Below, piece after piece: positions 54,887 through 64,000 of a DNA stretch of 64,000 nt; position 1 is the stretch's first letter, and every line of letters begins with the position of its first letter. Location: assembly GCA_036925085.1 (NCBI GenBank), contig JAUPFP010000120.1, positions 139,501 to 203,500 on the forward strand, written 5' to 3'. The translations under genes and the position numbers were made by a program. The stretch comes from Brachycybe producta (lineage: Eukaryota; Arthropoda; Diplopoda; Playtdesmida; Andrognathidae). The notes under the pieces were generated by a model. The model was given only the letters and a program-made list of their open reading frames with translations. It was not told the DNA's origin and did no database searches.

Positions 54887-54959
54887 ATGTATGTGCGTGA
54901 ATGAAGCGTGTAGCTTAGACTTTAAGTCTAAGCTACACGCTTCATTCCTGCACGTACAT
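54887..54959. repeat. Near-perfect palindrome, 23-bp arms, 1-nt spacer
   Basis: 54900-54922 is the exact reverse complement of 54924-54946. With a few mismatches, pairing extends to 54887-54959. It is able to form a cruciform or RNA hairpin. Confidence 0.9.
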
Positions 54960-55300
54960 AAAGATGTGAAGGTCTCATGAGACGCCATCTTCGTCACCAT
55001 ATTTCTTCAGGGCTAGTTAAACTACCACTTTCCACTTACCCTATAACAGGGTTACAGGGGTACAAACAATGGAAAGAAGTGAACATTATAGATGCTAAGC
55101 TCTTTATTAAGATTATCTTACTTTATAAATGCTTACAACATTCTATCGTAACAAAAGAACAGAAGTCTGAATAAGAAATAAAACAAAACATATTAAAATA
55201 AAATAAATGGTAAAACATTAGGATAGATTTTAATATAAAAAAATACTCCTTTTGGGTGTTTCACATTAAACGAGTAGGCCTATATTCAATTCAAATCAGT

Positions 55301-55372
55301 ACCGGTACACTTGCAATCACTGCAATCAATTCGAGATCTCGAATTGATTGCAGTGATTGCAAGTGTACCGGT
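55301..55372. repeat. Perfect 72-bp palindrome, no spacer
   Basis: Both 36-bp arms are exact reverse complements, centred on AGATCT at 55336/55337. The outermost word is ACCGGTACACTTGC. No gene lies close. Confidence 0.95.
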
Positions 55373-55975
55373 CATCTGGTCATCGAGTCATCTGGTAAGG
55401 GGAATAATTCTCAATAACAAAAGGGCTGTTATTTATCAAAAGTTATGACAATAGTCAAATTAAAATATTGTTATAGTCAAAATACATGTTACTGGACGTT
55501 TCTGTTTCTAATTCAATTCAATTCGAAACACCTGCAATCAGCCTGAGAGCCATGTGGCAGGTGGGGGATGGGATTGAAGTGAGTCAATACAACGGTTGTG
55601 GTTCACTACAGCTACCAAAGCTCAGAACAGCTACCAAGGAAGAACGCCTACTTGGGTCACTACAGCTACAAGGGTCATTAGACTCATTACAGCTACCAAA
55701 AAAAAATATAAGCCTTTTCCCCGCCTAACACCTAACCTAATGAAACCTAATCTAGCCTAAAACTAACCTTAGCGACTCAGGTAGCGTAGTAACCGTAATG
55801 ACAGATAAAAAGGTCTATATAGTTGTATAGTGGCGCAAACTCTCTAAATATTTATATTTTTGGGAGCTGTAATGACACTGGTAGCTGTAATGAGCCAGTC
55901 CCAATGCAACCATTGTCTATAGCTGTTGGGAATTAATAACGTACAGTGTGTCGCCATGATGTTTAATATTTTATT

Positions 55976-56225
55976 ACTAGTGGGGTAACCCATCATAAAT
56001 GACGGGAGCAAAATTCTAGTTTAATTTTGCTACTAAAATTATTTAACTATTTTATTCAAATACTTCATAAACACCTTACTATTGTTCAGGTTTTTTGATA
56101 GGAATGCGCAACATAAAAGCTGAAAATGAGAAAAAAACGGTTCATATAAATTTAAATAAATTCCGATGTGTTTAAATGTTTTTGTCCTTGTTTGTACATC
56201 GTTATACACAGACATACAGACAAAA
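55976..56225 (+). repeat. ACTAG-head repeat, half-element
   Basis: ACTAGTGGGGTAACCCATCA head with hairpin, then the AAAATTCTAGTTTAATTTTG block and an end at CACAGACATACAGACAAAAC. Same subfamily as 225-495. Confidence 0.7.
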
Positions 56226-56699
56226 CTTAATGCATATGAAATGGTTGCCACATAATTTAATCACTACAGGAAGTAATCGTACTCATTTGTTCAGTTGCAC
56301 ATGGTGTTTTATAATAGGCTTGTGTTTCAGGTTGCCTGTCAAGTTTATCGCAAAAAGTAAGATAGAGCTCTATCATTTGTATTTCTACACGTAAAATCTT
56401 GCATTTCTTTTTATGAGTTTATAATTATTTAAGAGTTGATTTTTAAGTTTATTTTCCTATAACTATACATTTATTATATTTTCAGTATGGGTTACTCCTA
56501 GTCCCCAAAAAACATTGTTGGGAAAAGAGCAACCACAATACAAAAAGAAAGTGAAAATTTATTTGCATTTATTGTATATTATTCATTTGTATAATATTTG
56601 TGAAATTTGCTAAACATTTGAAAAGACAGCCACACACATTTAACTAATCTAGAACAAGACGACACCTTGAACGTTTCCTAGCTGCAGAAAACACTGCAT

Positions 56700-57590
56700 A
56701 AAGGCGTATTCACACTAGGCATGGTTTACAAGCCGCTGGTTGCTGCTGGCTATTAGCAGCAACAGCAAGCAGCTGCTGCTTTGGGTTCACACTTGCCCAG
56801 TCACTGCTGGTATTAGCAGTACAAGTCATCCAATCACCGTCTTGCAAAAACACAAACTCTAACAACAACCAACCCAAGCAGTGGAGTTTCGACTACCACT
56901 AGTGTCACTACTAGCAACAAAAACTTCACACTAGATGGCAGCAGCAGGAAGGGAGTCACATGACCAGCTGGTAGCTGCTAAAGTTGGACATGTCCAACTT
57001 CACCAGCCGCTGTTAAAATCACTAGCCTGCTGGAGAAAGCAGCTGCTAGTAGCAGTTCACACTATGCTGCTAGAGGGCTACAACCAGCCAGCAGCAACCA
57101 GCAGCAAGTAAACCACCCTAGTGTGAATGCACCATAATAGTTAACATCTATAAGCGGCAGTCACACTAGGCTGGTTTACAAGCCGCTGGTTGCTGCTGGC
57201 TATTAGCAGCAACAGCAAGCAGCAGCTGCTTTGGGTTCACACTTGTCCAGTCACTGCTGGTATTAGCAGTGCAAGTCATCCAATCACCGTCTTGCAAAAA
57301 CACAAACTAACAACAACCAACCCAAGCAGTGGCGTTTCAACTACCACTAGTGCCACTACTAGCAACAAAAAGTTCACACTAGATGGCAGCAGCAGGAAGG
57401 GAGTCACATGACCAGCTGGTAGCTGCTAAAGTTGGACATGTCCAACTTCACCAGCTGCTGTTAAAATCACTAGCCCGCTGGAGAAAGCAGCTGCTGGTAG
57501 CAGTTCAGACTATGCTGCTAGAGAGCTACAACCAGCCAGCAGCAACCAGCGGCTGGGAAACCAGCCTAGTGTGACTGCGGCATTACGAAA
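56700..57590 (+). mobile_element. Two tandem copies of a 430-440 bp MITE
   Basis: 56700-57135 and 57155-57590 are near-identical direct copies. Each has inverted ends (ATTCACACTAGG..TGGTTTACAAGCCGCTGG against CCAGC..TAAACCA..CCTAGTGTGA) and a CAGCAG/CTGCTG-rich inside with a TTGGACATGTCCAA palindrome. The open frames in them do not look coding. Confidence 0.8.
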
Positions 57591-57599
57591 AGAATCTAC

Positions 57600-58950
57600 A
57601 TATAGGCCTACGTCATAGGTATAAAATAGATGTGTTCCATTTGGGAGTTGGGGAGGTTCGAGGTGAAGGCTAGCAGTTACATGAAGGTACAAAAATAAAC
57701 AAACGAGAGATTAAATAGCACTTTAGCATATAGATTTGGAGCAGAATTTAGCACAAAAAAGAATTTACAAATGATAAAGAATGGATTTAAATTGAAATAG
57801 TTGATTTTAACACTTAAGATAAATTAGCAGTGTTTCCATCTCACTAGTCCATTTGTAAATTATTTTTGAGTTCTGTCCCGCTTCTGTAATCTGCTACACA
57901 ATATTATTCATTTGATTTTTGCTATTTAACCGTTTATTTGTTTATACTTTTTTTGCTACCTCTACGTCATTGCTAACACCTCACTTCCAACCCTAGGCGT
58001 CATCCCAGTCAGAATCGTTCCACAAAAAAAAATCGTTCAAGCTGGATGCAGCCATAAAATGTCTGGCTAAGACTTATATTTATTATATTTTGCCTTGGGC
58101 GCAAACGTAGCTAGTTATGGCTCTGTATTTCTATATTGACTCTACGTTTATATTAGCAGAAAATATCCAGGTATTTCAGGTTAGCACCATTTTAAATTAT
58201 AACAAACTTTCTGAGAAAAAATGAAACATGGAACAAACGCCAAACCGAATAAGCGCCAAGCACCAAATTTTTGGGGTTTATTCAGTTTGGCACTTCTTCA
58301 ATTTGGCCCTTAGTCAGTCGCCCCATCGCATATGTAAATTAGCTATTTGAAATTTTTTTTATCAAAGTCAATGAAAAAAAAAATTTGTAAACTACATGTA
58401 TGTGTAGAAACATGGCTAACCAAACAAATGTGTCATTGTGCAAAAATACCGCGTACTTGCAACATACTACTTCTGGACCAGGCAAACAGTGAAACAAACA
58501 ATAATAAACATTTTGAAACTTATGTACAATATAAAATTTACTTTATTATGAACATAAGTATGTTGCAGGTATACATTATATGTAGTTTGACAACTGTAGC
58601 ATGTGTAAATAACTGCTCTAAATGTTCTAAAAAATAAGAACCTAGGCCCTGTGCGTTTGACTGTGGCCAAACAAATGATGTGTCGTCCATTGCCACTGTA
58701 TCATCACATGCCCAATGAAACAAACAATAAAATGCAAACAATTTAAAAGTAATACAGACTATAAAATTTACTTTTGTATATTAAACAACAAATAAATTAC
58801 ACACTTGGTAAAAACTAAACATGCGGTATAGTTGTTGTCGAAGTTACTCTTACAAAATAGATGCGGAATTGCGACGTTGTAAAATACACTGTACACTTTT
58901 TGTTAACATAAAAATGCATAAAAAAAACGAACCACAGTAACATTTTCAAC
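57600..58950. other. Intergenic, no supported gene
   Basis: AT-rich. Two diverged copies of an AAACAAACAATAA-TAAA..TATAAAATTTACTTT block lie at 58485-58555 and 58715-58775. No gene. Confidence 0.4.
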
Positions 58951-59016
58951 TATATAGTCTGAGTGTCTAGAGGTTTAATACTGTAGCCGTAATATTGTAA
59001 AACTACAAGCAGCATA

Positions 59017-62000
59017 ATGAATTATTTCAAAGAGGCCCTCGTTTTTCTGATTATTGTTGCGGTCACCACCTCTGCTGCTAAGTTCGAAAGCTTGGTAAAT
59101 ATTAAAAAAATGGCAACTGTGTCAATTCAAGTTCTGGAAATTAACATAATTACCAATATTTTCAAAATTAAAAAAAAAAATGAGTAATGTTTATTGAAAA
59201 ATTTAAAATATCGTCTGCTTACTGTTGGGTGATTTTCAAACTGAAATAAAAAGCTTATTTTAAAAGATGCCAACAATGAAATACAGATGTGCTTGTGATT
59301 GAGATACCCATTTAGTTTCTAAAACATATTCACAAGTTAATATTAATTTCGTTCCTGAAAGCTAGAATAACCAAGAGTTCAAGGCGCGTTTACAAATTTA
59401 AGAGCAATTTGATTTAATTTTGTTGATCATGCACACGAGTATTGGGCCTACATAACTACTGAGTTAATATATGTACTGTAACACACAAAATGAAGTTATC
59501 TAATCCATTACCAGTTAGGCAGGGCATGCCACTCTAATTTTGATGAAAATTAAATTGTGTGTAGACCCGTATTTTTTATTTTGCCAGATCGGACCCAAAA
59601 ATGCATTTTTCTGGAAAATTTTAAAATTCAATATCTCGTAAATTGTAAAACAGATTTGTATACTATTTTCAGGATATCATCTACATATTATGTAAGAAAT
59701 TTTTTTTCAAATTTATAAATAAATATAAAACAATAATGACTATATAGCATGTTAGTATATAAAATGTAGATATTACTCTGAAAATTTCATACAAATCAGT
59801 CTTACGATTTACAAGATATTGAATTTTAAAATTTTCCAGAAAAATGCATTTTTGCGTCCGATACCCAAACTTTGGGAATTTTTTTCTCAATAATTAATAG
59901 TCATATGGCAAAATAAAAAAATACTGGTGTAATTATTTTGTAATCGCTACACACAAATTTAACTTTCATCAAAATTGGTGACTATGAGTGGCAGGCGCTA
60001 CCTGACCTGATTGGGTCAGTTGTAATTCAAATAGATCTAATTGTTTTTCTTTCCATTAGAACAAGGATGAGAGCAAAAGCATAACTAAACGAGATGACAA
60101 CGGTATTGTGGTAAGAAATGTATGAAAGGAACAGTAATGCATAGTCATATTTTTCAGAGAATCGCATGAGCAAGAAGGATGTGTGAAAATTACACTAAAA
60201 ACAGTTGCCCTACAGACAGTTGTGCTAAAGCCATTTTCCCTAAAGACATTTGCCATAAAGCCACTTGCCCTGAAGGGACACTTTTTATAAAACCATTTAG
60301 CCCCCCGCCCAGATATCAAATATTTAATTAGCCCTCACAGACCAGAAACCTGGTTGTGCCACTGAAATAAGGTATTACCATACAGGTATTAGTTTTTAAG
60401 ACAATTTCAATTATTGATTAAAAGTCGTTTGATAACGCTTGGTACAAGAGACAGTGGCATCACTAGGGTTGGTGTCACCCAGTGCAGTCACTCAAGGTGT
60501 CACCCCTACATATTTTTTCCACGCACCTCCTCCGAGTCCTCCTGCACCAGGTCAAACAGATCCTTAGTAATGTGGGTAAATGTAGGCCCTAAATTTACAA
60601 AAGACATAAAAATTAAACAATAGAATTCAAAGTAAAAGCGTTTAAAAACTACATCAAAATTATGTTAATGTTTTTTTTTTAATTTTAACATTAAAAATAT
60701 TAAACTGTACAGCATGAGAACAGCGTGTGTACATCCCTGTGATTGGTGTCACCCAGTTGTAAGCTTTTGACATCGACTCTATTATTTTACCAAATTGTAG
60801 ATGATGATTTCTATAGCTCGTGCTTCTCTGCATCGCGCGGTGCCCGCACGGAGAAGTTCAAGCTAAAGAAAGTCGGATGGAGATCGATTACGATTATCCT
60901 CTTGCATGGGGGTGAAATCTATGCAGAGGCCATCTTTCTCTCCCTTGGTCGATGCTGATATGCATCTTCCTTTGTTACCCAATTGAAGATGCTGTAGCTG
61001 CTCCAGGATCGTATGTCTCCTTGCCCTATGGTGTCTCCAGCCTATTAGTATTCTAAACACATTTATTCATCCTTATACTGAAACGCCAAGTTTACAAGGA
61101 TGAATTGTTTCATTAAAGGTGCGTCCTCTTGCCGATGATGTGGTACGGATAAGAAGCGACGTAATACAAACAAGTTGAGCAAAAGTAAGGACGACAAACA
61201 AAGAGGAACATGGTCCTTTTATACCTTAGACCTGTGTACACCTACGAGGTGCAACCAGGTCCAAGTGACCATGGTCCTAAATGTATTAATCCGCCACTTG
61301 GGTATGAGTCAGAAGTGTGAGCCAGAGAAGGGTGGGGGACGAGCAAGAGTTGTTTACCCCCCAGACTATGGTTTTGTCGGGATTGCAAGTTACCGGGTGT
61401 TACACAGCGCAATCTGCAACCCCCCCCCCTCCGCCCTGCATCTCCCTAGTGATGCTACTGACAAGAGAAATTATTTAAAGCATATCAAATAGGTTTCGAA
61501 CAAATTACTATTGACTATTAACTAACTATCTGTGTTTGTGCTGTAAATTGTAATTTTAATACAATTGGTATCTTCATAGGGTGATGTCGATGGGGATATA
61601 TTATCAGAAGCCGCCGGTGGTGACGAAATTAAACCAGAACATACCAAACCAATAATGCACGGATCAAAGCAAGACGACTTCTTTCATAAAGGAAAATCAT
61701 CGTCAAAACACGTCATTGATTTTGAAAGCAAACTAAAGCAATTCTTAGAAAATCTAATTCAACCAAAACATATCTCAAAGATGCTAAATGAAATAATGGA
61801 CATAATAGAAAAAGTAAAAAAACATAAACAGGCGTTTCATGATAAGGCAAACGAACTAAAGAACAAATGGCACAAACAAACCCCCCAAAAGGAGGTTGAT
61901 GTAAATATACATTTACCAGAAGAGCATGTAGAAAGCATGTTTGGCAAAGTGAAGAATATGTTCTCTTTGCCAATGAATATAAAGGAATGTATCAGTGGTG

Positions 62001-62017
62001 CTCTGCACCATAAGTGA
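59017..62017 (+). CDS. Secreted peptide precursor 4 (three exons)
   Basis: Exons are 59017-59094, 60060-60110 and 61580-62017, all phase 0 with GT..AG sites; 188 residues. The signal peptide is residues 1-21 (V-F-L-I-I-V-A-V core). Exon 2 has I-T-K-R-D-D (dibasic site, Lys36-Arg37), matching exon 2 of peptide gene 3. Exon 3 starts acidic (G-D-V-D-G-D), then is Lys/His-rich and helical (K-L-K-Q-F-L-E-N-L-I, I-I-E-K-V-K-K-H-K) and ends M-F-G-K-V-K then I-K-E-C-I-S-G-A-L-H-H-K, homologous to the tails of peptides 1 and 2 (single Cys180). It thus links the two halves of the family. TATATAG lies at 58951-58957, 66 bp upstream. AATAAA is at 62031. Introns are filled with MITEs. Likely secreted and processed at K-R; the function is unknown. 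Confidence 0.75.
59513..60006. mobile_element. Fold-back MITE in intron 1 of peptide gene 4
   Basis: The outer arms GGTTA/TAGGCAGGGCATGCCACTC and GAGTGGCAGGCGCTACCTGACC are inverted. The inner arms AAATGCATTTTTCTGGAAAATTT and AAATTTTCCAG..AAATGCATTTTTG (given in parts) are also inverted, so nearly the whole 490 bp can fold back. No coding capacity. Confidence 0.7.
60190..60300. repeat. Short TTGCCCTAAAG-type minisatellite fragment
   Basis: About seven decayed units (AGTTGCCCTA, CATTTTCCCTAAAGA, ATTTGCCATAAAG, ACTTGCCCTGAAGGGAC) of the same family as the large arrays at 14850 and 18130, inside intron 2 of peptide gene 4. Confidence 0.7.
60452..61460. mobile_element. hAT-type non-autonomous element, 1009 bp, perfect 8-bp target duplication
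   Basis: The ends CAGTGGCATCACTAGGG and CCCTAGTGATGCTACTG are inverted repeats with one mismatch. The flanks ACAAGAGA (60444-60451) and ACAAGAGA (61461-61468) are identical. The inside has a C tract near 61418 and no recognisable transposase. It lies in intron 2 of peptide gene 4. Confidence 0.88.
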
Positions 62018-62118
62018 TTGTCTGATATGGAATAAATGCGTGATTTAATTAGGATTTTCAAACATATTTTAAGAAGTTATTTAAAGTTGAAAACAACAAT
62101 GATACAAATACATCATTA

Positions 62119-62177
62119 GCAATTTTTAATGGGTGTATCTGCATATTATGCAGATACACCCATTAAAACTTGCTATA
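62119..62177. repeat. Near-perfect palindrome after peptide gene 4
   Basis: 29-bp arms with one mismatch and a 1-nt spacer (TAATGGGTGTATCTGCATA and its complement are the exact inner part). It starts about 85 bp after the AATAAA of the gene. Confidence 0.9.
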
Positions 62178-62299
62178 ATGATAATTGCAAATTGAGTTGA
62201 ATGATAAATTAAATTGTTGCAATTAATATACAATTACTTCTTTGTTCATTATTGTCAATGTTGTATTCATCTCGTTTTAATAAAACATACTTTAGCTTC

Positions 62300-62985
62300 A
62301 TACTATAGTTTGGAGAAACCGCGATTTTCGAAAACAGCTTTTTTCGGGTTTCATTTTTGAAAATTGCGCGTAACTGCGGTTTTTCGGTTTTGTATTTTTT
62401 TATTAAATTTTAAATTTTTTGATAAAAACAAGTTTTTTTTTATTTTTTTAAGTAGTTATAATTTTTGTAGATAAGAAACTTTTAGACAAACAAGAGCATT
62501 TACTGATTTATCAGATAATCATGAACGAAGTTTTGTACAAAAATTACTACTTAACAAAAATGTCCTTTCAGCATATCCTACCTTGGCTGGAAGAGTGGCA
62601 CAAAGCAAAAGAAACCGCTTTTTTGGAGAAAATTAGTTTAAAGTTGCATTTTTTCTATCTCAATCTATTGTATAGGCGCCAAAAACCCGATACTGTGAAT
62701 ATTAAAAACGGTATTTGCACTTCAGACGCTCAGCAAAGTAAGCCATGAATCTTCTTTTAACTTTTTGAGTTGTGCCCCGCTTCCAACCGAGGTGTGATAT
62801 GTTGAAGTTAGTTTTACAGTACGGTAGAAAGTGCTGCATAATGATGACCAAGATTCTTCGTCTTTTAGCACGTTTTTTTAAACATTGCAAATTCCTGTTT
62901 TGGTAATAGTGATTGATTTTGATTTATTTTGAATAAAACAGAAAACCGCGGTTTTTGGTTTCTAGTAAACCAAAATTCCAATCTC
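62300..62985. repeat. Possible fold-back repeat with AACCGCG ends
   Basis: AGAAACCGCGATTTTCG near 62314 and AAACCGCGGTTTTTGGTTTCT near 62943 (the second in part inverted), with GCGGTTTTTCGGTTTT between. Boundaries are not clear. Confidence 0.35.
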
Positions 62986-62997
62986 TACTTCCAGTGG

Positions 62998-63152
62998 TGG
63001 GGGAAAATACTTTTAAAAAGTATTTTAAATAAAATACAAAATAGTTTCATGAAAATGTATTTAAATTAAAATACAAAATACACATTTTTACTTTTATTTA
63101 AAATACAAAATAATTTCAAAAAAGTATTTAAAATACGAAAATATTTACTTCA
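62998..63152 (+). repeat. Dispersed AAAATAC-rich repeat, copy 2
   Basis: See the copy at 6084-6255. The remaining sequence to 64000 shows no supported gene. Confidence 0.7.
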
Positions 63153-64000
63153 TCTTGGGTAGTAATAACTGTTCAATGGAATACACTACAATTGAAAACA
63201 CAATCCCGAATTAACCTGTCAATGAGGGGTACTACAGCTAGTAGAAGATAAAAAGAAACGAAGGAGAGATGACACTTAAAAGAGCTCAAACAATATAACA
63301 TCCGGCTACAAAATAAACATATTATGTCACAAATGCTAACATGCGGCACTCCAGAAGTTATACAGTAATATTGAGACAACACAAACAACTTGGAACTGTT
63401 GTCTACTAGTTAGGAATAATGATACTCCCTGTTATTAAATGGTGCTAACTTGCTAATTATCTGTTTGTGTGCTTTACCAAATCAAACACCTTTGGAAAGA
63501 CCAAAAAATTAAATCAAATTCAACTGGTCATCCAGGTTTGACTTAAATGTCTTGTAGCAATAGTGCCAAATGAGTGTCGCATGCCTTACCTTTTGTTGAC
63601 CCATGTAATTAGTTTATGAATAAATGCTTCATTCTGAAGGAATAGATTAAATGTTCAAGAGATTGGCAAACTAAAAAGCTCTGCCCTGTAAGCAGATTTA
63701 TAAATTGCACAAATATTTACCAGTTTAAAAAATTCTGGCAATACATCATTTATTTACAGATGTCTGAAAGATTATATAAAATACCCTAACAGTCCGAATA
63801 AAACGTGATGTTTCTTGATCAACTCTTTTTTATACAAGAAAGACCCGTGTTATATTCGAAGACTATGGACATATGTTTCACTTTTTTTGTTGAAATACTT
63901 GATGGGCTACACTAAATTCAAGACCACGTTATATTCGTGCTAATAGTTAATCTGCTTTTTTAGATAATTTCTTCAATAACATAAGTGAAAAATTATCTGG

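Noticed and set aside
57190..57692. Short frames rich in Ser/Thr/Ala in the tandem MITEs
   Set aside because: They lie in inverted-repeat non-autonomous elements and differ between the two copies.

Overview
The window is AT-rich nuclear DNA of a multicellular animal. It has spliced genes with GT..AG introns, TATA boxes, AATAAA signals, long (TA)n tracts, minisatellites and many DNA transposons and MITEs. I cannot name the species. Short secreted His-containing peptides and the repeat style would fit a marine invertebrate, and a tunicate is one weak possibility.

Three things dominate. (1) Four spliced genes on the + strand (about 1.86-2.52, 9.55-10.14, 43.14-48.64 and 59.02-62.02 kb) encode small signal-peptide proteins that look like one lineage-specific family of secreted peptides. 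Genes 1, 2 and 4 end in a shared motif (x-I-x-x-C-I-S-G-A-F/L-H-H). Genes 3 and 4 share a three- or four-exon layout with a Lys-Arg site in exon 2. Gene 3 carries 50 tandem copies of a 15-bp unit read as (Q/E)AGDE, then 11 His, then a cationic amphipathic tail. Acidic prodomain plus cationic tail is the layout of antimicrobial-peptide precursors; that role is inference.

(2) A complete Polinton/Maverick element lies at 23844-41315 (17.5 kb). It has a 6-bp target duplication AGCTCT, AG...CT ends and 118-bp identical outer terminal inverted repeats. The rightward side carries an acidic coiled-coil protein, a PC4-like protein, protein-primed DNA polymerase B and dUTPase. The leftward side carries a packaging ATPase, a hydrophobic-tail protein, a conserved protein of unknown role, a chromodomain integrase, penton-like, basic core, major capsid and adenain-like protease genes. 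Six neighbouring ORF pairs overlap by the same ATGA. The right-hand accessory block holds a DEDD-exonuclease-like protein, a Cys-rich protein, a RING protein and a Bcl-2-like protein. The shared promoter region there contains a perfect p53-type site. It reads as an intact provirus-like element with an apoptosis-related cassette.

(3) Between these lie repeats. One family has an ACTAG head followed by a GC-rich hairpin and ends in (TA)n; it includes two fold-back composites of equal size and carries perfect NRF1-type sites. There are two large TTGCCCTAAA minisatellite arrays, hAT-type MITEs with perfect or near-perfect 8-bp target duplications, a decayed Tc1/mariner copy, tRNA-like SINE fragments and several almost spacerless palindromes. 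A three-exon MADF-BESS gene sits on the - strand at 52.9-54.6 kb. The stretches 0.5-1.5, 2.6-9.2, 41.9-42.9, 57.6-58.9 and 63.2-64.0 kb hold no gene I can support.
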